DNA from: a bacterium
Lineage (GTDB): Bacteria > Electryoneota > RPQS01
DNA: 29,524 nucleotides
Assembly (NCBI GenBank): GCA_018814465.1
Contig: JAHIZR010000380.1
Location: 1-29,524 of the forward strand
Reading direction: 5' to 3'
Each line of letters opens with the position of its first letter. The first letter of the stretch is position 1. The position numbers and the translations under genes are program-made. Under the pieces are notes generated by a model, which saw nothing but the letters and a program-made list of their open reading frames with translations, was not told the DNA's origin and did not search any database. Below are positions 15,845 to 23,787 of this stretch, piece by piece.

Positions 15845-16381
15845 CTATGATTCTCCCGCAATATTCCCCAAGAGCGGCGTCGGTTCGTCCGGCGGCACCG
15901 GATTCCCCGATTTGAAGCCATCAAGAATACGATCCAGCTTTTCGATTGTCAGCTGGAAATATTGATTCTCGTTCACGAGCATCATCGGCGCCCAGGAACA
16001 TCCGCCCAAACATTCGACATACTTAAGAGTAAACAAGCCGTCTTCCGTGGTTTCACCGGGACCAATGCCGAGTTTTTGCTGAACATGCTGCTGAAGCTCC
16101 AACCCGCCGGTCAGGCTGCAGGAGATATTCTGGCAGAACTGAATCAAGTACTTGCCAACCGGCTGCCGCCTTAGCATCGAATAGAAAGTCGTTACCTCGC
16201 GCACTTTGGTTGAACTCGCACCAGTGAATTCCGCCGCCCATTTTTCCACATCGTTGTCAATCCACCCAAGCTGACGCTGCGCTTCGAATAAAACGGGAAC
16301 AAGCGCGGAGACCCGGTGTTCTTCTGGATAGCGAAAGATAATCTCTTCTGCTTTGGTCTTCAGGGAATCAGGGATTTGCAT
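15845..16381 (-). CDS. nuoE: NADH-quinone oxidoreductase subunit E
   Basis: This is the thioredoxin-like 2Fe-2S (N1a) subunit, 178 residues. The four ligands are Cys83 and Cys88 (FCQNISC) and Cys124 and Cys128 (CLGGC). VTTFYSML is the family helix before the first pair. The C-terminal 25 residues run on through NPVPPDEPTP and look unstructured. Start ATG 16379-16381. It lies 30 bp after nuoD and 3 bp before nuoF. Confidence 0.95.
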   Translation of the reverse strand: MQIPDSLKTKAEEIIFRYPEEHRVSALVPVLFEAQRQLGWIDNDVEKWAAEFTGASSTKVREVTTFYSMLRRQPVGKYLIQFCQNISCSLTGGLELQQHVQQKLGIGPGETTEDGLFTLKYVECLGGCSWAPMMLVNENQYFQLTIEKLDRILDGFKSGNPVPPDEPTPLLGNIAGES

Positions 16382-16411
16382 TCTGTCGATATTTGATTGG
16401 CTTCAAACATG

Positions 16412-17659
16412 TCAGCGATCCAGTTCTCCGCCGATCATATTTACGGAACCAAAGGTTGGCACGATGTCGGCTATCATATAATTATTGATCATCGGGCGCA
16501 GTCCGGCGACCATGTTGTAACAAGGCGGCCGGCAGCGAACACGCCAGGGCATACCGTTGCAGCCGTCCGTGGAATGTGCATCGGGATGACTGACGATATA
16601 AAAGCCCAACTCGCCATTCGCGCCTTCGACCGGGAAATAGACTTCGCCCTGCGGAACGCGAACGCCGTGGCCATACATGATGAGCTTGAAGTGATTAATC
16701 AGTCCTTCTATGTTGCCGTAGGTGTCCTGCTTGTCCGGCAGCGTGATTCTTTTATCATCGACGCTGACGCGACCTGCAGGGATTTTATCGCGGCACTGTT
16801 CGAGGATGCGGAGACTCTGTTCCATTTCTTCCATGCGCACAAGGTAGCGGTCCATGTTGTCGCCGCGCTTGCCGACGGGAACCGTCCAGTCGAATTCATG
16901 ATAGACCAGATAGGGAAAATCCTTGCGCACATCGTATTCAATGCCGCTGGCGCGTCCGCAAGGGCCGGTGAATCCCCAGGCAACGGCATTCTCTTTCGAT
17001 ACGACTCCGATATCCTCCATACGCTCGACAAAGATACGATTTTTCGTGAGCAGCGTATGGCATTCGGACAAGATCGTTCGAATTTCACTAATCGTCCAAG
17101 TCAGCTTGTCCAGCCAGCCCTCCGGTAGATCATGCGGCATACCGCCGACGCGAGTCGCCATTGTCGTGACACGAGCACCGCAATACTCTTCGATCAGCTC
17201 CCACAGAAATTCGCGACCCTTGATCATGTATAGAAAGACCGTAAAGGCTCCCAGCTCCATCGCCGAAGCTCCGACACAGGTCAGGTGATCGGAGATTCGC
17301 GAAATTTCACACAGCAGGGTGCGGATATACTGACCGCGCGGGGGAAGAGTGACTTCCAGCAGCTTCTCGACCGCCATGCAGTAACCGACGTTATTAATGC
17401 AGGCGGAAACATAGTTCAAGCGGTCTGTATAAACCAGCGCCTGATTCCAAGTCGTATCTTCGCAGCTTTTCTCGAAGGCGCGATGCAGATAACCGATCTC
17501 GACTTCCGAATCCACCACCATCTCGCCGGAGGTCTTTGCGATAATGCGGATAATCCCGTGCATCGCAGGATGCGCCGGGCCAACATTGAGCAGCATATCC
17601 CGTTGATGAAATTCGGGAGACGCTTCGGAGATGGCGGTACTGTGTTCTTTAATCTCCAA
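16412..17659 (-). CDS. nuoD: NADH-quinone oxidoreductase subunit D
   Basis: This 49-kDa-type subunit lines the quinone site of complex I (415 residues). Family landmarks are LLNVGPAHPAMHG, EIGYLHRAFEKSCED, YTDRLNYVSACINNVGY, ARVTTMATRVGGMPHDLP, TGPCGRASGIEYDVRKDFPY and the C-terminal MIADIVPTFGSVNMIGGELDR. It is a separate gene, not fused to nuoC. The start used is TTG at 17657-17659, as no ATG precedes MLLNVGP closely enough to keep the usual N-terminal extension; the ribosome binding site is weak. The upstream neighbour, 40 bp away in the same direction, is a lipoprotein gene that separates it from nuoC. Confidence 0.95.
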   Translation of the reverse strand: MEIKEHSTAISEASPEFHQRDMLLNVGPAHPAMHGIIRIIAKTSGEMVVDSEVEIGYLHRAFEKSCEDTTWNQALVYTDRLNYVSACINNVGYCMAVEKLLEVTLPPRGQYIRTLLCEISRISDHLTCVGASAMELGAFTVFLYMIKGREFLWELIEEYCGARVTTMATRVGGMPHDLPEGWLDKLTWTISEIRTILSECHTLLTKNRIFVERMEDIGVVSKENAVAWGFTGPCGRASGIEYDVRKDFPYLVYHEFDWTVPVGKRGDNMDRYLVRMEEMEQSLRILEQCRDKIPAGRVSVDDKRITLPDKQDTYGNIEGLINHFKLIMYGHGVRVPQGEVYFPVEGANGELGFYIVSHPDAHSTDGCNGMPWRVRCRPPCYNMVAGLRPMINNYMIADIVPTFGSVNMIGGELDR

Positions 17660-17699
17660 TAGTATCCGTTTCTATAGCTTGCATGAAATCGTATCGGCT

Positions 17700-19529
17700 T
17701 TAACGGCTAATCTGCTCAAACTGCGGCCAATAACGCGCTGGAGACCGAAATCCATTTGTCACCGACCTGTCCGGCGGCAAGGCTGTCGGGCCGATGACTG
17801 TCGATGCATCGTCAACGGTCGCCGCATCAACTACAATATTGCCGGCAAAAGCAGTTCCGGCATAATCGTAGGTACGGACTCCAATATAATCAACCGTGTT
17901 TGTCCAATTGTAAAACGGCCAATCCTCTGCTATGACCTCATCGTTCACATACACGGTGAAACGAGACGTGGCAACGTCAAACTCCATAACTATATGCAGC
18001 CACTCGCCCGGAGTAAAAGTCGCCAAGATGTTGTATTCATCAAAATTCAAATAGATCGTTCCGCCAGTCAACCCAACAGAAGCGACTGAATAAAGATAAG
18101 GATCGACTAAGTCTAGAAACTGAATCACTCCCGAATCAGGAGCTTTCAGATCTGCCTCAAGAACCCCGGATATCATTTGCCCAAGCACGCCGTCTTGAGT
18201 CAGACAATACGGCGAATAGGAGGAGGATGAATCTTCGATCATCAAGACATGATCGCCGCTATCTCCGTCCTCCACAATCTCGACACGTGTATCTGATGAG
18301 GGCAAATAAACATCCCATATTTGCGTGTCTGAGAAGGACCCGAGGGGATAAGCTTCCCAATCCTCGACCAGCGGTGTGGTTTCCACAGTAACTTCTACAA
18401 AGGATGACGATACGAATCCTGCATAAACGGAAACGGTCGTTGTCCCACTGGAAACGGCTCGTAATTGTCCGGGGGCCGTAAAGCGTGCAACGCGTACATT
18501 AGAGCTTTCCCAGGTCAGATTCTCGGTCAGATCCTGCGATCCATGTCCAGTGACTTGTGCTGTCGCGGTAAAAGAAACCACATCTCCCCGATCAAGTACC
18601 TCTGGAACAGATTCCGGTGAGATCGAAATTGCCGTAATTTCCCAGACGGAAATATCCGGGGAGATCGCAGTATAGGAACCCATAGTCGCAATGACATGAA
18701 ACAGGCCCGGAATGATCGGAACGAAAACGCCGTTCTCTAAGGCAATAAGATGCAACGGATCGGAACTGCTGAACTGCACTCGATCTGTCAGAGTAATAGA
18801 TCCCGCATAGCGTGTCGTGGCATTAGCGGAGAAACGCAGAGTATCGCTGGGAAGGATTGAATCGTCACTTGAGACCATTGAGCAACTGAATGTCTCAATG
18901 GAATCCGTCATCACAATGACCGGAACAGAACGCGCATCCTGAAAAACAGCGGTTAGGGTGGATTGTCCTGCTTGGCAAGCCGTAAGCTGCCAGCGATCAT
19001 CAATTTCCATCACACCCGGCTGGGAGAATTCCCAACTCAGCGGGAAATCCGTTGACAACTGATTTTCGCCACCTGAATCCAGCAGCGCTGAAACTGAAAC
19101 CTCCGTTCGTTCTCCCGGCAAAAGAATTCTGTCTTCAACCGTCAGTGACAGTCGCTCCAGTTCATGAACAGTAAATGATGCTTCCGAGAACCAGCCCTCC
19201 GGGTGAGTTACCTTAACGAACCCGGTGCCGGTTGTCAACGGTGTCAGCAGACCCGTTGAATTGATCGTTGCCCAATTCGGGCTACTGACACTCCAGGATA
19301 CTCGATCTGTCCAATCCTGTTCCCCGCCCGCTTCAAACACCGCGATAGCGCGAAGCGGAATTGTAATGTTCGGGATAAAGACATAGCCTTCGTTTGCTTC
19401 GATGCGAATCCCTGCTAAATTCCCGTTGTTTGTTACATTCGTGACTGAATCGCCCTCTTGCGTACAACTCGATGCAATTAACAGCAGTCCGACCAACAGC
19501 GAGAGTTGTCTGATGCACGATTGCCCCAT
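17700..19529 (-). CDS. Predicted lipoprotein with Big_2-like Ig domains and a LamG-like C-terminus, inserted between nuoC and nuoD
   Basis: This 609-residue exported protein has no known complex I role. The N-terminus has a hydrophobic signal segment ending in LLLIASSC with Cys22 as a possible lipid-modified residue (the -3 position is Ala, so the lipobox is imperfect). Residues about 40-380 contain repeated bacterial Ig-like units with the W-S/W-E-S-S-N pattern and GTTTVSV-type strands. Residues about 385-590 read as a concanavalin/LamG-like beta domain (GEWLHIVMEFD, FTVYVNDEVI, DYIGVRTYDYAGTAFAGNIVVD). It should sit on the cell surface or in the periplasm. The ATG at 19527-19529 has GGAGG 5 nt upstream, the best ribosome site in the operon. 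It lies 50 bp after nuoC and 40 bp before nuoD with no visible terminator. Confidence 0.8.
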   Translation of the reverse strand: MGQSCIRQLSLLVGLLLIASSCTQEGDSVTNVTNNGNLAGIRIEANEGYVFIPNITIPLRAIAVFEAGGEQDWTDRVSWSVSSPNWATINSTGLLTPLTTGTGFVKVTHPEGWFSEASFTVHELERLSLTVEDRILLPGERTEVSVSALLDSGGENQLSTDFPLSWEFSQPGVMEIDDRWQLTACQAGQSTLTAVFQDARSVPVIVMTDSIETFSCSMVSSDDSILPSDTLRFSANATTRYAGSITLTDRVQFSSSDPLHLIALENGVFVPIIPGLFHVIATMGSYTAISPDISVWEITAISISPESVPEVLDRGDVVSFTATAQVTGHGSQDLTENLTWESSNVRVARFTAPGQLRAVSSGTTTVSVYAGFVSSSFVEVTVETTPLVEDWEAYPLGSFSDTQIWDVYLPSSDTRVEIVEDGDSGDHVLMIEDSSSSYSPYCLTQDGVLGQMISGVLEADLKAPDSGVIQFLDLVDPYLYSVASVGLTGGTIYLNFDEYNILATFTPGEWLHIVMEFDVATSRFTVYVNDEVIAEDWPFYNWTNTVDYIGVRTYDYAGTAFAGNIVVDAATVDDASTVIGPTALPPDRSVTNGFRSPARYWPQFEQISR

Positions 19530-19579
19530 GGTTCCTCCAGATAGTTTTTCCCTAAGGTGGCGCGGTGATGATTTCCCTA

Positions 19580-20059
19580 TCAGTTTTGCGGGCCGACGAG
19601 CGGCTGACGCTTGGTTTTCGGATAGTCTTTGCGAAGCGGATGTCCTTTGAACTCTTCATAAAGCAAGATCCGCTTCAAATTGGGATGTCCCTCGAATTTG
19701 ATTCCAAATAAGTCCCAGACTTCGCGTTCGAGCCAATCGGCAATCGGCCAAAGGTCAGTGATCGTCGGCAAGACCGGTACTTTGTCGTCGGGAATCGCCT
19801 TCAGCCGGAGACGGGCTTTCTTATCGAGATTCAGCAGATGATAGACAACTTCGAAGCGCGGGCGGCGGGGATGATAGTCGACACAAGTCAAATCCACGAG
19901 CATATTAAAGCCATGCTCATCACGCAGGATTTTGCACACCTTCGCCACTGCATTCTTGTCAATGATAAGCGTACGGTCGCCGAAGTCGGTATGCCAATCA
20001 TGGACGGCGTCGGGAAGCTGCTTTTCGATGGCGATATGCTCGGGAAACTTGTCGAGCAT
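19580..20059 (-). CDS. nuoC: NADH-quinone oxidoreductase subunit C
   Basis: This 30-kDa-type hydrophilic subunit of complex I is 159 residues from the chosen start. The C-terminal signature WLEREVWDLFGIKFEGHPNL and the GHPLRKDYP end identify it; FEVVYHLLNL is the central strand pair. I use ATG 20057-20059: AGGAG lies 8 nt upstream, inside the last codons of nuoB, and the start falls 2 nt after the nuoB stop. A GTG three codons earlier would overlap nuoB by 7 bp. The next gene in the operon is the Ig-domain lipoprotein instead of nuoD. Confidence 0.94.
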   Translation of the reverse strand: MLDKFPEHIAIEKQLPDAVHDWHTDFGDRTLIIDKNAVAKVCKILRDEHGFNMLVDLTCVDYHPRRPRFEVVYHLLNLDKKARLRLKAIPDDKVPVLPTITDLWPIADWLEREVWDLFGIKFEGHPNLKRILLYEEFKGHPLRKDYPKTKRQPLVGPQN

Positions 20060-20061
20060 TG

Positions 20062-20571
20062 CTACCACTCCTGCTTCGCGTTTTGAATCTTTTCCTGCAG
20101 CTTCAGCAATCCGTCCAGTACGGCTTCCGGCCGCGGCGGGCAGCCGGCAATATAAATGTCAACGGGAATCAGGGTATCAATACCCTGCACGGTAGCGTAG
20201 TTATCATAAGGTCCGCCGCAGCTTGCACAGGCTCCGAAGCTGACCACCCATTTCGGTTCGGCCATCTGCTCATAAACCGTTTGCAGCACCGGAGCGATTT
20301 TATGACTGATCGTGCCGACGACCCACAGCACATCCGCCTGACGCGGGCTGAAGCGGGGAAAAGCGGCACCGAAGCGGTCGAGATCATAGTGGGAGCAAGC
20401 GGTAGACATAAACTCCATACCGCAGCAGGCCGTGACAAACGGATATTGAAAGAGTGAGTACTTACGCGCCCACCCCAGCAGTTGATCGAATTTCGTTGTC
20501 ATGACAGTGCCTTTCAAAGCATCCGTCAAGTCCGTTGTATGTCCGTTTCCTTGTGGCTTCATATATTCCAT
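20062..20571 (-). CDS. nuoB: NADH-quinone oxidoreductase subunit B
   Basis: This subunit carries the terminal cluster N2, which reduces quinone. In 169 residues it shows the tandem Cys49-Cys50 (TACCGMEF), Cys115 (GACASCGG, with an extra Cys118) and Cys144 (AGCPPRPE). PRQADVLWVVGTISHKIAPVL is the conserved helix between them. Start ATG 20569-20571, 12 bp after nuoA. The N-terminal 25 residues are hydrophilic and variable, as usual. Confidence 0.96.
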   Translation of the reverse strand: MEYMKPQGNGHTTDLTDALKGTVMTTKFDQLLGWARKYSLFQYPFVTACCGMEFMSTACSHYDLDRFGAAFPRFSPRQADVLWVVGTISHKIAPVLQTVYEQMAEPKWVVSFGACASCGGPYDNYATVQGIDTLIPVDIYIAGCPPRPEAVLDGLLKLQEKIQNAKQEW

Positions 20572-20583
20572 CAGAGAAATTTT

Positions 20584-20955
20584 CTATCTCCAGTCCAACA
20601 CCCGCTTCTTGATCGCATAGTAAAGTCCGACAAAAAGAATCGCCAGAAAAACCATCATGGAGATGAAGCCGGCCATCCCCAGATTACCGAAGCTCACCGC
20701 CCACGGGTATAAAAAAGCAACTTCCACATCAAAAATGATAAAAAGAATCGCAACAAGATAGTATTTGATCGGGAAGGGACGCCAGGCATCCGTTGTTACA
20801 ATCCATCCGCACTCAAAGGGCGAATCTTTTACTTTGCTGGTTCTTTTCGGGCCTAAAAAGACAGACAATCCGATAAACAGCCCGACCAGTGCGCCGACAC
20901 TGACCAATAGTATCAGGAAAGTTATCAGATTGTTGTCAAGAATGGATTCAATCAT
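20584..20955 (-). CDS. nuoA: NADH-quinone oxidoreductase subunit A
   Basis: This small membrane subunit of complex I has 123 residues with three hydrophobic helices. The loop SPFECGWIVT, with the conserved Glu-Cys-Gly, and FDVEVAFLYPWAV in the second helix are diagnostic. Start ATG 20953-20955, 8 bp after the ECF S-like gene. It is the first true complex I gene in the transcript. Confidence 0.95.
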   Translation of the reverse strand: MIESILDNNLITFLILLVSVGALVGLFIGLSVFLGPKRTSKVKDSPFECGWIVTTDAWRPFPIKYYLVAILFIIFDVEVAFLYPWAVSFGNLGMAGFISMMVFLAILFVGLYYAIKKRVLDWR

Positions 20956-20963
20956 TTAGACAC

Positions 20964-21572
20964 TCAATGATGAGCTGATTTGCGCAGCTTCAGTCCCAGA
21001 GCCGGAACCGCGATGAGAACAACGATGAACGTGAGATAGGATGATGCAAAAAAAGATTCTACAAAATAGCCGAATCCGGTGTTTCCGACATCATTAATTG
21101 AGATTATCATATAACCAATCAGCGACGCAAGCAGTCCGCCGATCGTCGCGATCATGCCGCGGACTATCCATTCAACAAGCTTTGCCGACTGCTTGTTCCT
21201 GCTAAGCGCCGTGAAAACCAAAGCGGTCGCGCCGCCGCAAAGTCCCAATTCAATCATCCAACGCAACGATTCCCCGTATGTGGGATAGCCGGTCAGACCG
21301 GCAGAGACTGCGGGAATAAGTAATCCGACTACCGCTGCATAGACCGGAGACAGAATCATTCCCCCCAGCAGTACAGGAGCGTGCATGGGAATGATCGAGC
21401 GATTGATGATTCCGAACCGATGCGAAAAATAAGTCAGGACCAGTGCAAGAATCAAGAGGGATGCCGCAAATCCAAGCGCTTCCGCTCCCTTGGCAGGGCC
21501 CGGCATACGCATCAAGTCCGGATTAGAATCCATTTGAGATGTGATGCGCCGACTGATCTTTTTTGGGCTCAC
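20964..21572 (-). CDS. ECF-transporter S-component-like membrane protein, first gene of the nuo transcript
   Basis: This 202-residue polytopic membrane protein has about five or six hydrophobic helices. The segment HAPVLLGGMILSPVYAAVVGLLIPAVSAGLTGYPT closely follows the pattern of substrate-binding (S) components of energy-coupling factor transporters, which capture vitamins or metal ions and dock to a shared EcfAAT module. The substrate cannot be told, and no EcfA or EcfT gene is in the window. The start is GTG at 21570-21572; ATG at 21531-21533 would shorten it by 13 residues, and neither has a clear Shine-Dalgarno site. It lies 8 bp before nuoA and just after the operon promoter, so it is almost certainly co-transcribed with complex I. 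Confidence 0.68.
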   Translation of the reverse strand: MSPKKISRRITSQMDSNPDLMRMPGPAKGAEALGFAASLLILALVLTYFSHRFGIINRSIIPMHAPVLLGGMILSPVYAAVVGLLIPAVSAGLTGYPTYGESLRWMIELGLCGGATALVFTALSRNKQSAKLVEWIVRGMIATIGGLLASLIGYMIISINDVGNTGFGYFVESFFASSYLTFIVVLIAVPALGLKLRKSAHH

Positions 21573-21601
21573 ATTGGTGCCACGTAAGGCTTAGTATTAC
21601 A

Positions 21602-21635
21602 GTAGCTTGCAAAAAAAATACAAAATTGAAGCTAC
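21602..21635 (-). other. Hairpin in the 5' leader of the nuo transcript
   Basis: The perfect 7-bp arms GTAGCTT and AAGCTAC are separated by 20 nt, including an 8-T stretch on the minus strand. It falls between the promoter and the GTG start of the first gene. The T-run is in the loop, so it is not a terminator. Confidence 0.35.
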
Positions 21636-21651
21636 CGATAAAATTAACATT

Positions 21652-21680
21652 AAGTTATAGAACTCTTTCGACATTGTCAA
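21652..21680 (-). promoter_or_regulatory. Promoter of the complex I operon
   Basis: On the minus strand TTGACA (21675-21680) is a consensus -35 box, followed after 17 bp by TAACTT (21652-21657); TATAAC two bases earlier is the alternative -10. Transcription would start near 21645 and give a leader of about 70 nt before the GTG at 21572. No other good promoter was seen in the 213-bp gap (21573-21785) upstream of the nuo genes, which otherwise holds only a weak 5-bp hairpin. Confidence 0.65.
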
Positions 21681-21785
21681 GCAGAACATGCCTTGATTGA
21701 ACTTCTTTAGGCATCCTTAAAGCCCTGCAAATTCACGAAATTCCTGCGATTTTGAGTTAGTGAAACCTAACACGAAGAAACGGAG

Positions 21786-23714
21786 TTATTCTTTCGCTCT
21801 TTCCAAAATAGTCAGGCTGTTCTTGGGCAGAGCCAGAGCTTGAAAAGCCTCACGCAGAGCTTCATAGTCTGCAACAGGGACTCGATCCTGTATTATCTCG
21901 AGAGTCTGCGTCCAAGTAAGCTTGTTTGCTTCCTGTTTGGGAATTAACGTCAACTGAAGATACGGATTGACTACAATTAATGGCGCGGGAAGATAGGCTA
22001 CTTTGTAATTCGCAGGTAAAGTGATCTCGATGACGGTTTCCGTTGTTCCGCGAGCCGGCAGCTCGATTGGATACCTGACTTCGGGCAAACTTGGATAGAA
22101 TCCGGTTAAAGCAAACGAGAAAGGATTGCGGGGGCGTTCGAGCAGCATTAAATCATCCTGAATCACCGCATATTCGCCGCAAGAAAAATCAAAACTAACC
22201 TCGAACTCCTTCATAAGCAATGCGGGATCAGAATTACCTGAGTCCGTTACCTTCGTCCCCTGACCAAAGGTAGAGGCAATGCGCTGGAAATAAATTTCGC
22301 GTTCCTGCGCTTTCTGATCCTTGAAAATCCGGCGGGCGCGCGCGGCAAAATCCGCTTTCGGGGAAGCCGAAGCCGTTCCCGTAAGAGTCCCATCCTCACT
22401 TAGTTGCGCTTTCAGCAGTGTAAGTGATTTCCGATCAGCATGAGAGAGCGGCGCAATCGGTACCAGCATGGGAGCTCCATAGGTCAACATGCAGCCGGTT
22501 CCCTGGGTAGCCGAATAAGGGATTTCTGATGGCGGGTAGTATTGATCCGACAGTTCAATCCAAATCGTGTCGCCTGCCAACGGAACAGCAAGCAGAATAT
22601 GTCCGAATTGTTCGAGTACGGGCAGTTCACAAAACGGAGCCGAGCTGTTTTGAACTAACACAGGAATGACATCGAGTCCGTAGTGACCCAACAGCGCGGT
22701 GAACAGGACAGCTTTATCGAGATCATGCCCGTAGCGATTCGCCCACACTTTGTTTGCTGTATTGGGTTCATAGCCAACGCTTCCGAGTCTCAGGTTAACC
22801 GGTCGAATATTTATCAGGTTCCAGAAAGCCGTGTTCATAAGCGCCGGTTTGCCGCGAAACTCGAGCCCAACCTCTTTCAGATATTCTTCGATCGCTTTAT
22901 CGGATTCGTCGACACTTTCCCAAAACGGCTCCGAAATAAACAGCCCGAGTTCTTCCCAATTCCTGAACGATGTCCATAACAATCTGGGCAACAGACGCTC
23001 CGGACTGACCATGTCCGGCTCCATAATCAACTGCTCGGTATTTTCAAATTTCCATTGATATCTCGTCCCGCCTTCAATCATGGCCGGCAGCGGCAGTGCG
23101 TCCGAATTCTGCAGCTCATATTGCACCTGCCAAGGCGGATAGACATCGAGAGTGTACGCTTGTTCAAGATAAGGATTCATCCCCCCGAACAGATGAACGC
23201 CGCCTGCCTGCAGTCTTTTCGGTGCTTCCACACCGGGCTTTGGTTCGATTCGATAGGACAGATAAATTGCCGCGCCGACATCCAGACCGGGAAAAGAAAT
23301 GTTCTGTTGTTTGAGTTGTGAATAAGCGGAGGCCCATTGTACTTCCGGAGCGCTGGTCAGAGTGAAGGCATCTGCTTCCGGATCAATCCAGGTGCCGTCG
23401 GGCAGCCGAGTTCGCGCGGATTCGATGATGACCGTGTCTTTATCAGCATCGAATCGAATCGACTGATCACCATAGACATCTTTGGCGCGTTCATCGAGAA
23501 TCTTTATCAATTGTTCAGCCTTTGCATGTTCAAAGCCATCCGCATCAAGCATAGCGGAACTACGGCTGAAAATATGAACCACTGAAGCCTGCGGATAGGT
23601 CTCTAATCCCGGACATTCGTCTATCAATCTGTCCAGATCAGTCTGCGCAAATAAAGTCGATGCTGACACATATAACAGCATCAGTGTCAGAGACACGAGC
23701 GAGAGCTTTTTCAT
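21786..23714 (-). CDS. Exported DUF3857/transglutaminase-like protein, catalytically degenerate
   Basis: This 642-residue protein has a signal peptide (residues 1 to about 24, ending LFAQ). Residues about 45-250 form a DUF3857-type beta domain, about 265-395 a transglutaminase-like domain, and the rest a C-terminal beta region. Compared with the paralogue at 24820-26718, the motif YGVCRDKA is replaced by YGHDLDKA, so the nucleophilic Cys is lost (Asp331). His372 is kept in FGHILLAV, and the third residue is Glu387 where the paralogue has Asp. It is therefore likely to be a binding or structural protein in the periplasm or outer layer instead of a transamidase or protease. Start ATG 23712-23714 with no strong ribosome site. 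A 6-bp inverted repeat (23742-23761) precedes it. Confidence 0.8.
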   Translation of the reverse strand: MKKLSLVSLTLMLLYVSASTLFAQTDLDRLIDECPGLETYPQASVVHIFSRSSAMLDADGFEHAKAEQLIKILDERAKDVYGDQSIRFDADKDTVIIESARTRLPDGTWIDPEADAFTLTSAPEVQWASAYSQLKQQNISFPGLDVGAAIYLSYRIEPKPGVEAPKRLQAGGVHLFGGMNPYLEQAYTLDVYPPWQVQYELQNSDALPLPAMIEGGTRYQWKFENTEQLIMEPDMVSPERLLPRLLWTSFRNWEELGLFISEPFWESVDESDKAIEEYLKEVGLEFRGKPALMNTAFWNLINIRPVNLRLGSVGYEPNTANKVWANRYGHDLDKAVLFTALLGHYGLDVIPVLVQNSSAPFCELPVLEQFGHILLAVPLAGDTIWIELSDQYYPPSEIPYSATQGTGCMLTYGAPMLVPIAPLSHADRKSLTLLKAQLSEDGTLTGTASASPKADFAARARRIFKDQKAQEREIYFQRIASTFGQGTKVTDSGNSDPALLMKEFEVSFDFSCGEYAVIQDDLMLLERPRNPFSFALTGFYPSLPEVRYPIELPARGTTETVIEITLPANYKVAYLPAPLIVVNPYLQLTLIPKQEANKLTWTQTLEIIQDRVPVADYEALREAFQALALPKNSLTILERAKE

Positions 23715-23741
23715 GATAGAATGTAGTTGAGGAGGTTGTGC

Positions 23742-23761
23742 CGAGTCGGAATAGGGACTCG
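23742..23761 (-). other. Inverted repeat upstream of the degenerate transglutaminase-like gene
   Basis: CGAGTC and GACTCG are perfect 6-bp arms with an 8-nt loop in the 73-bp gap between the membrane protein gene and the DUF3857 gene. No U-run follows on the minus strand. It may be a weak hairpin or a protein-binding site. Confidence 0.3.
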
Positions 23762-23787
23762 ACTATTTCAGAGAATACTGAAGGAGC

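Noticed and set aside
16397..17128. 243-codon plus-strand open frame
   Set aside because: It lies opposite nuoD; no motif and no ribosome site.
21573..21660. Riboswitch in front of the ECF S-like gene
   Set aside because: The leader is only about 70 nt with one 7-bp hairpin, and no FMN, TPP or cobalamin box is visible.
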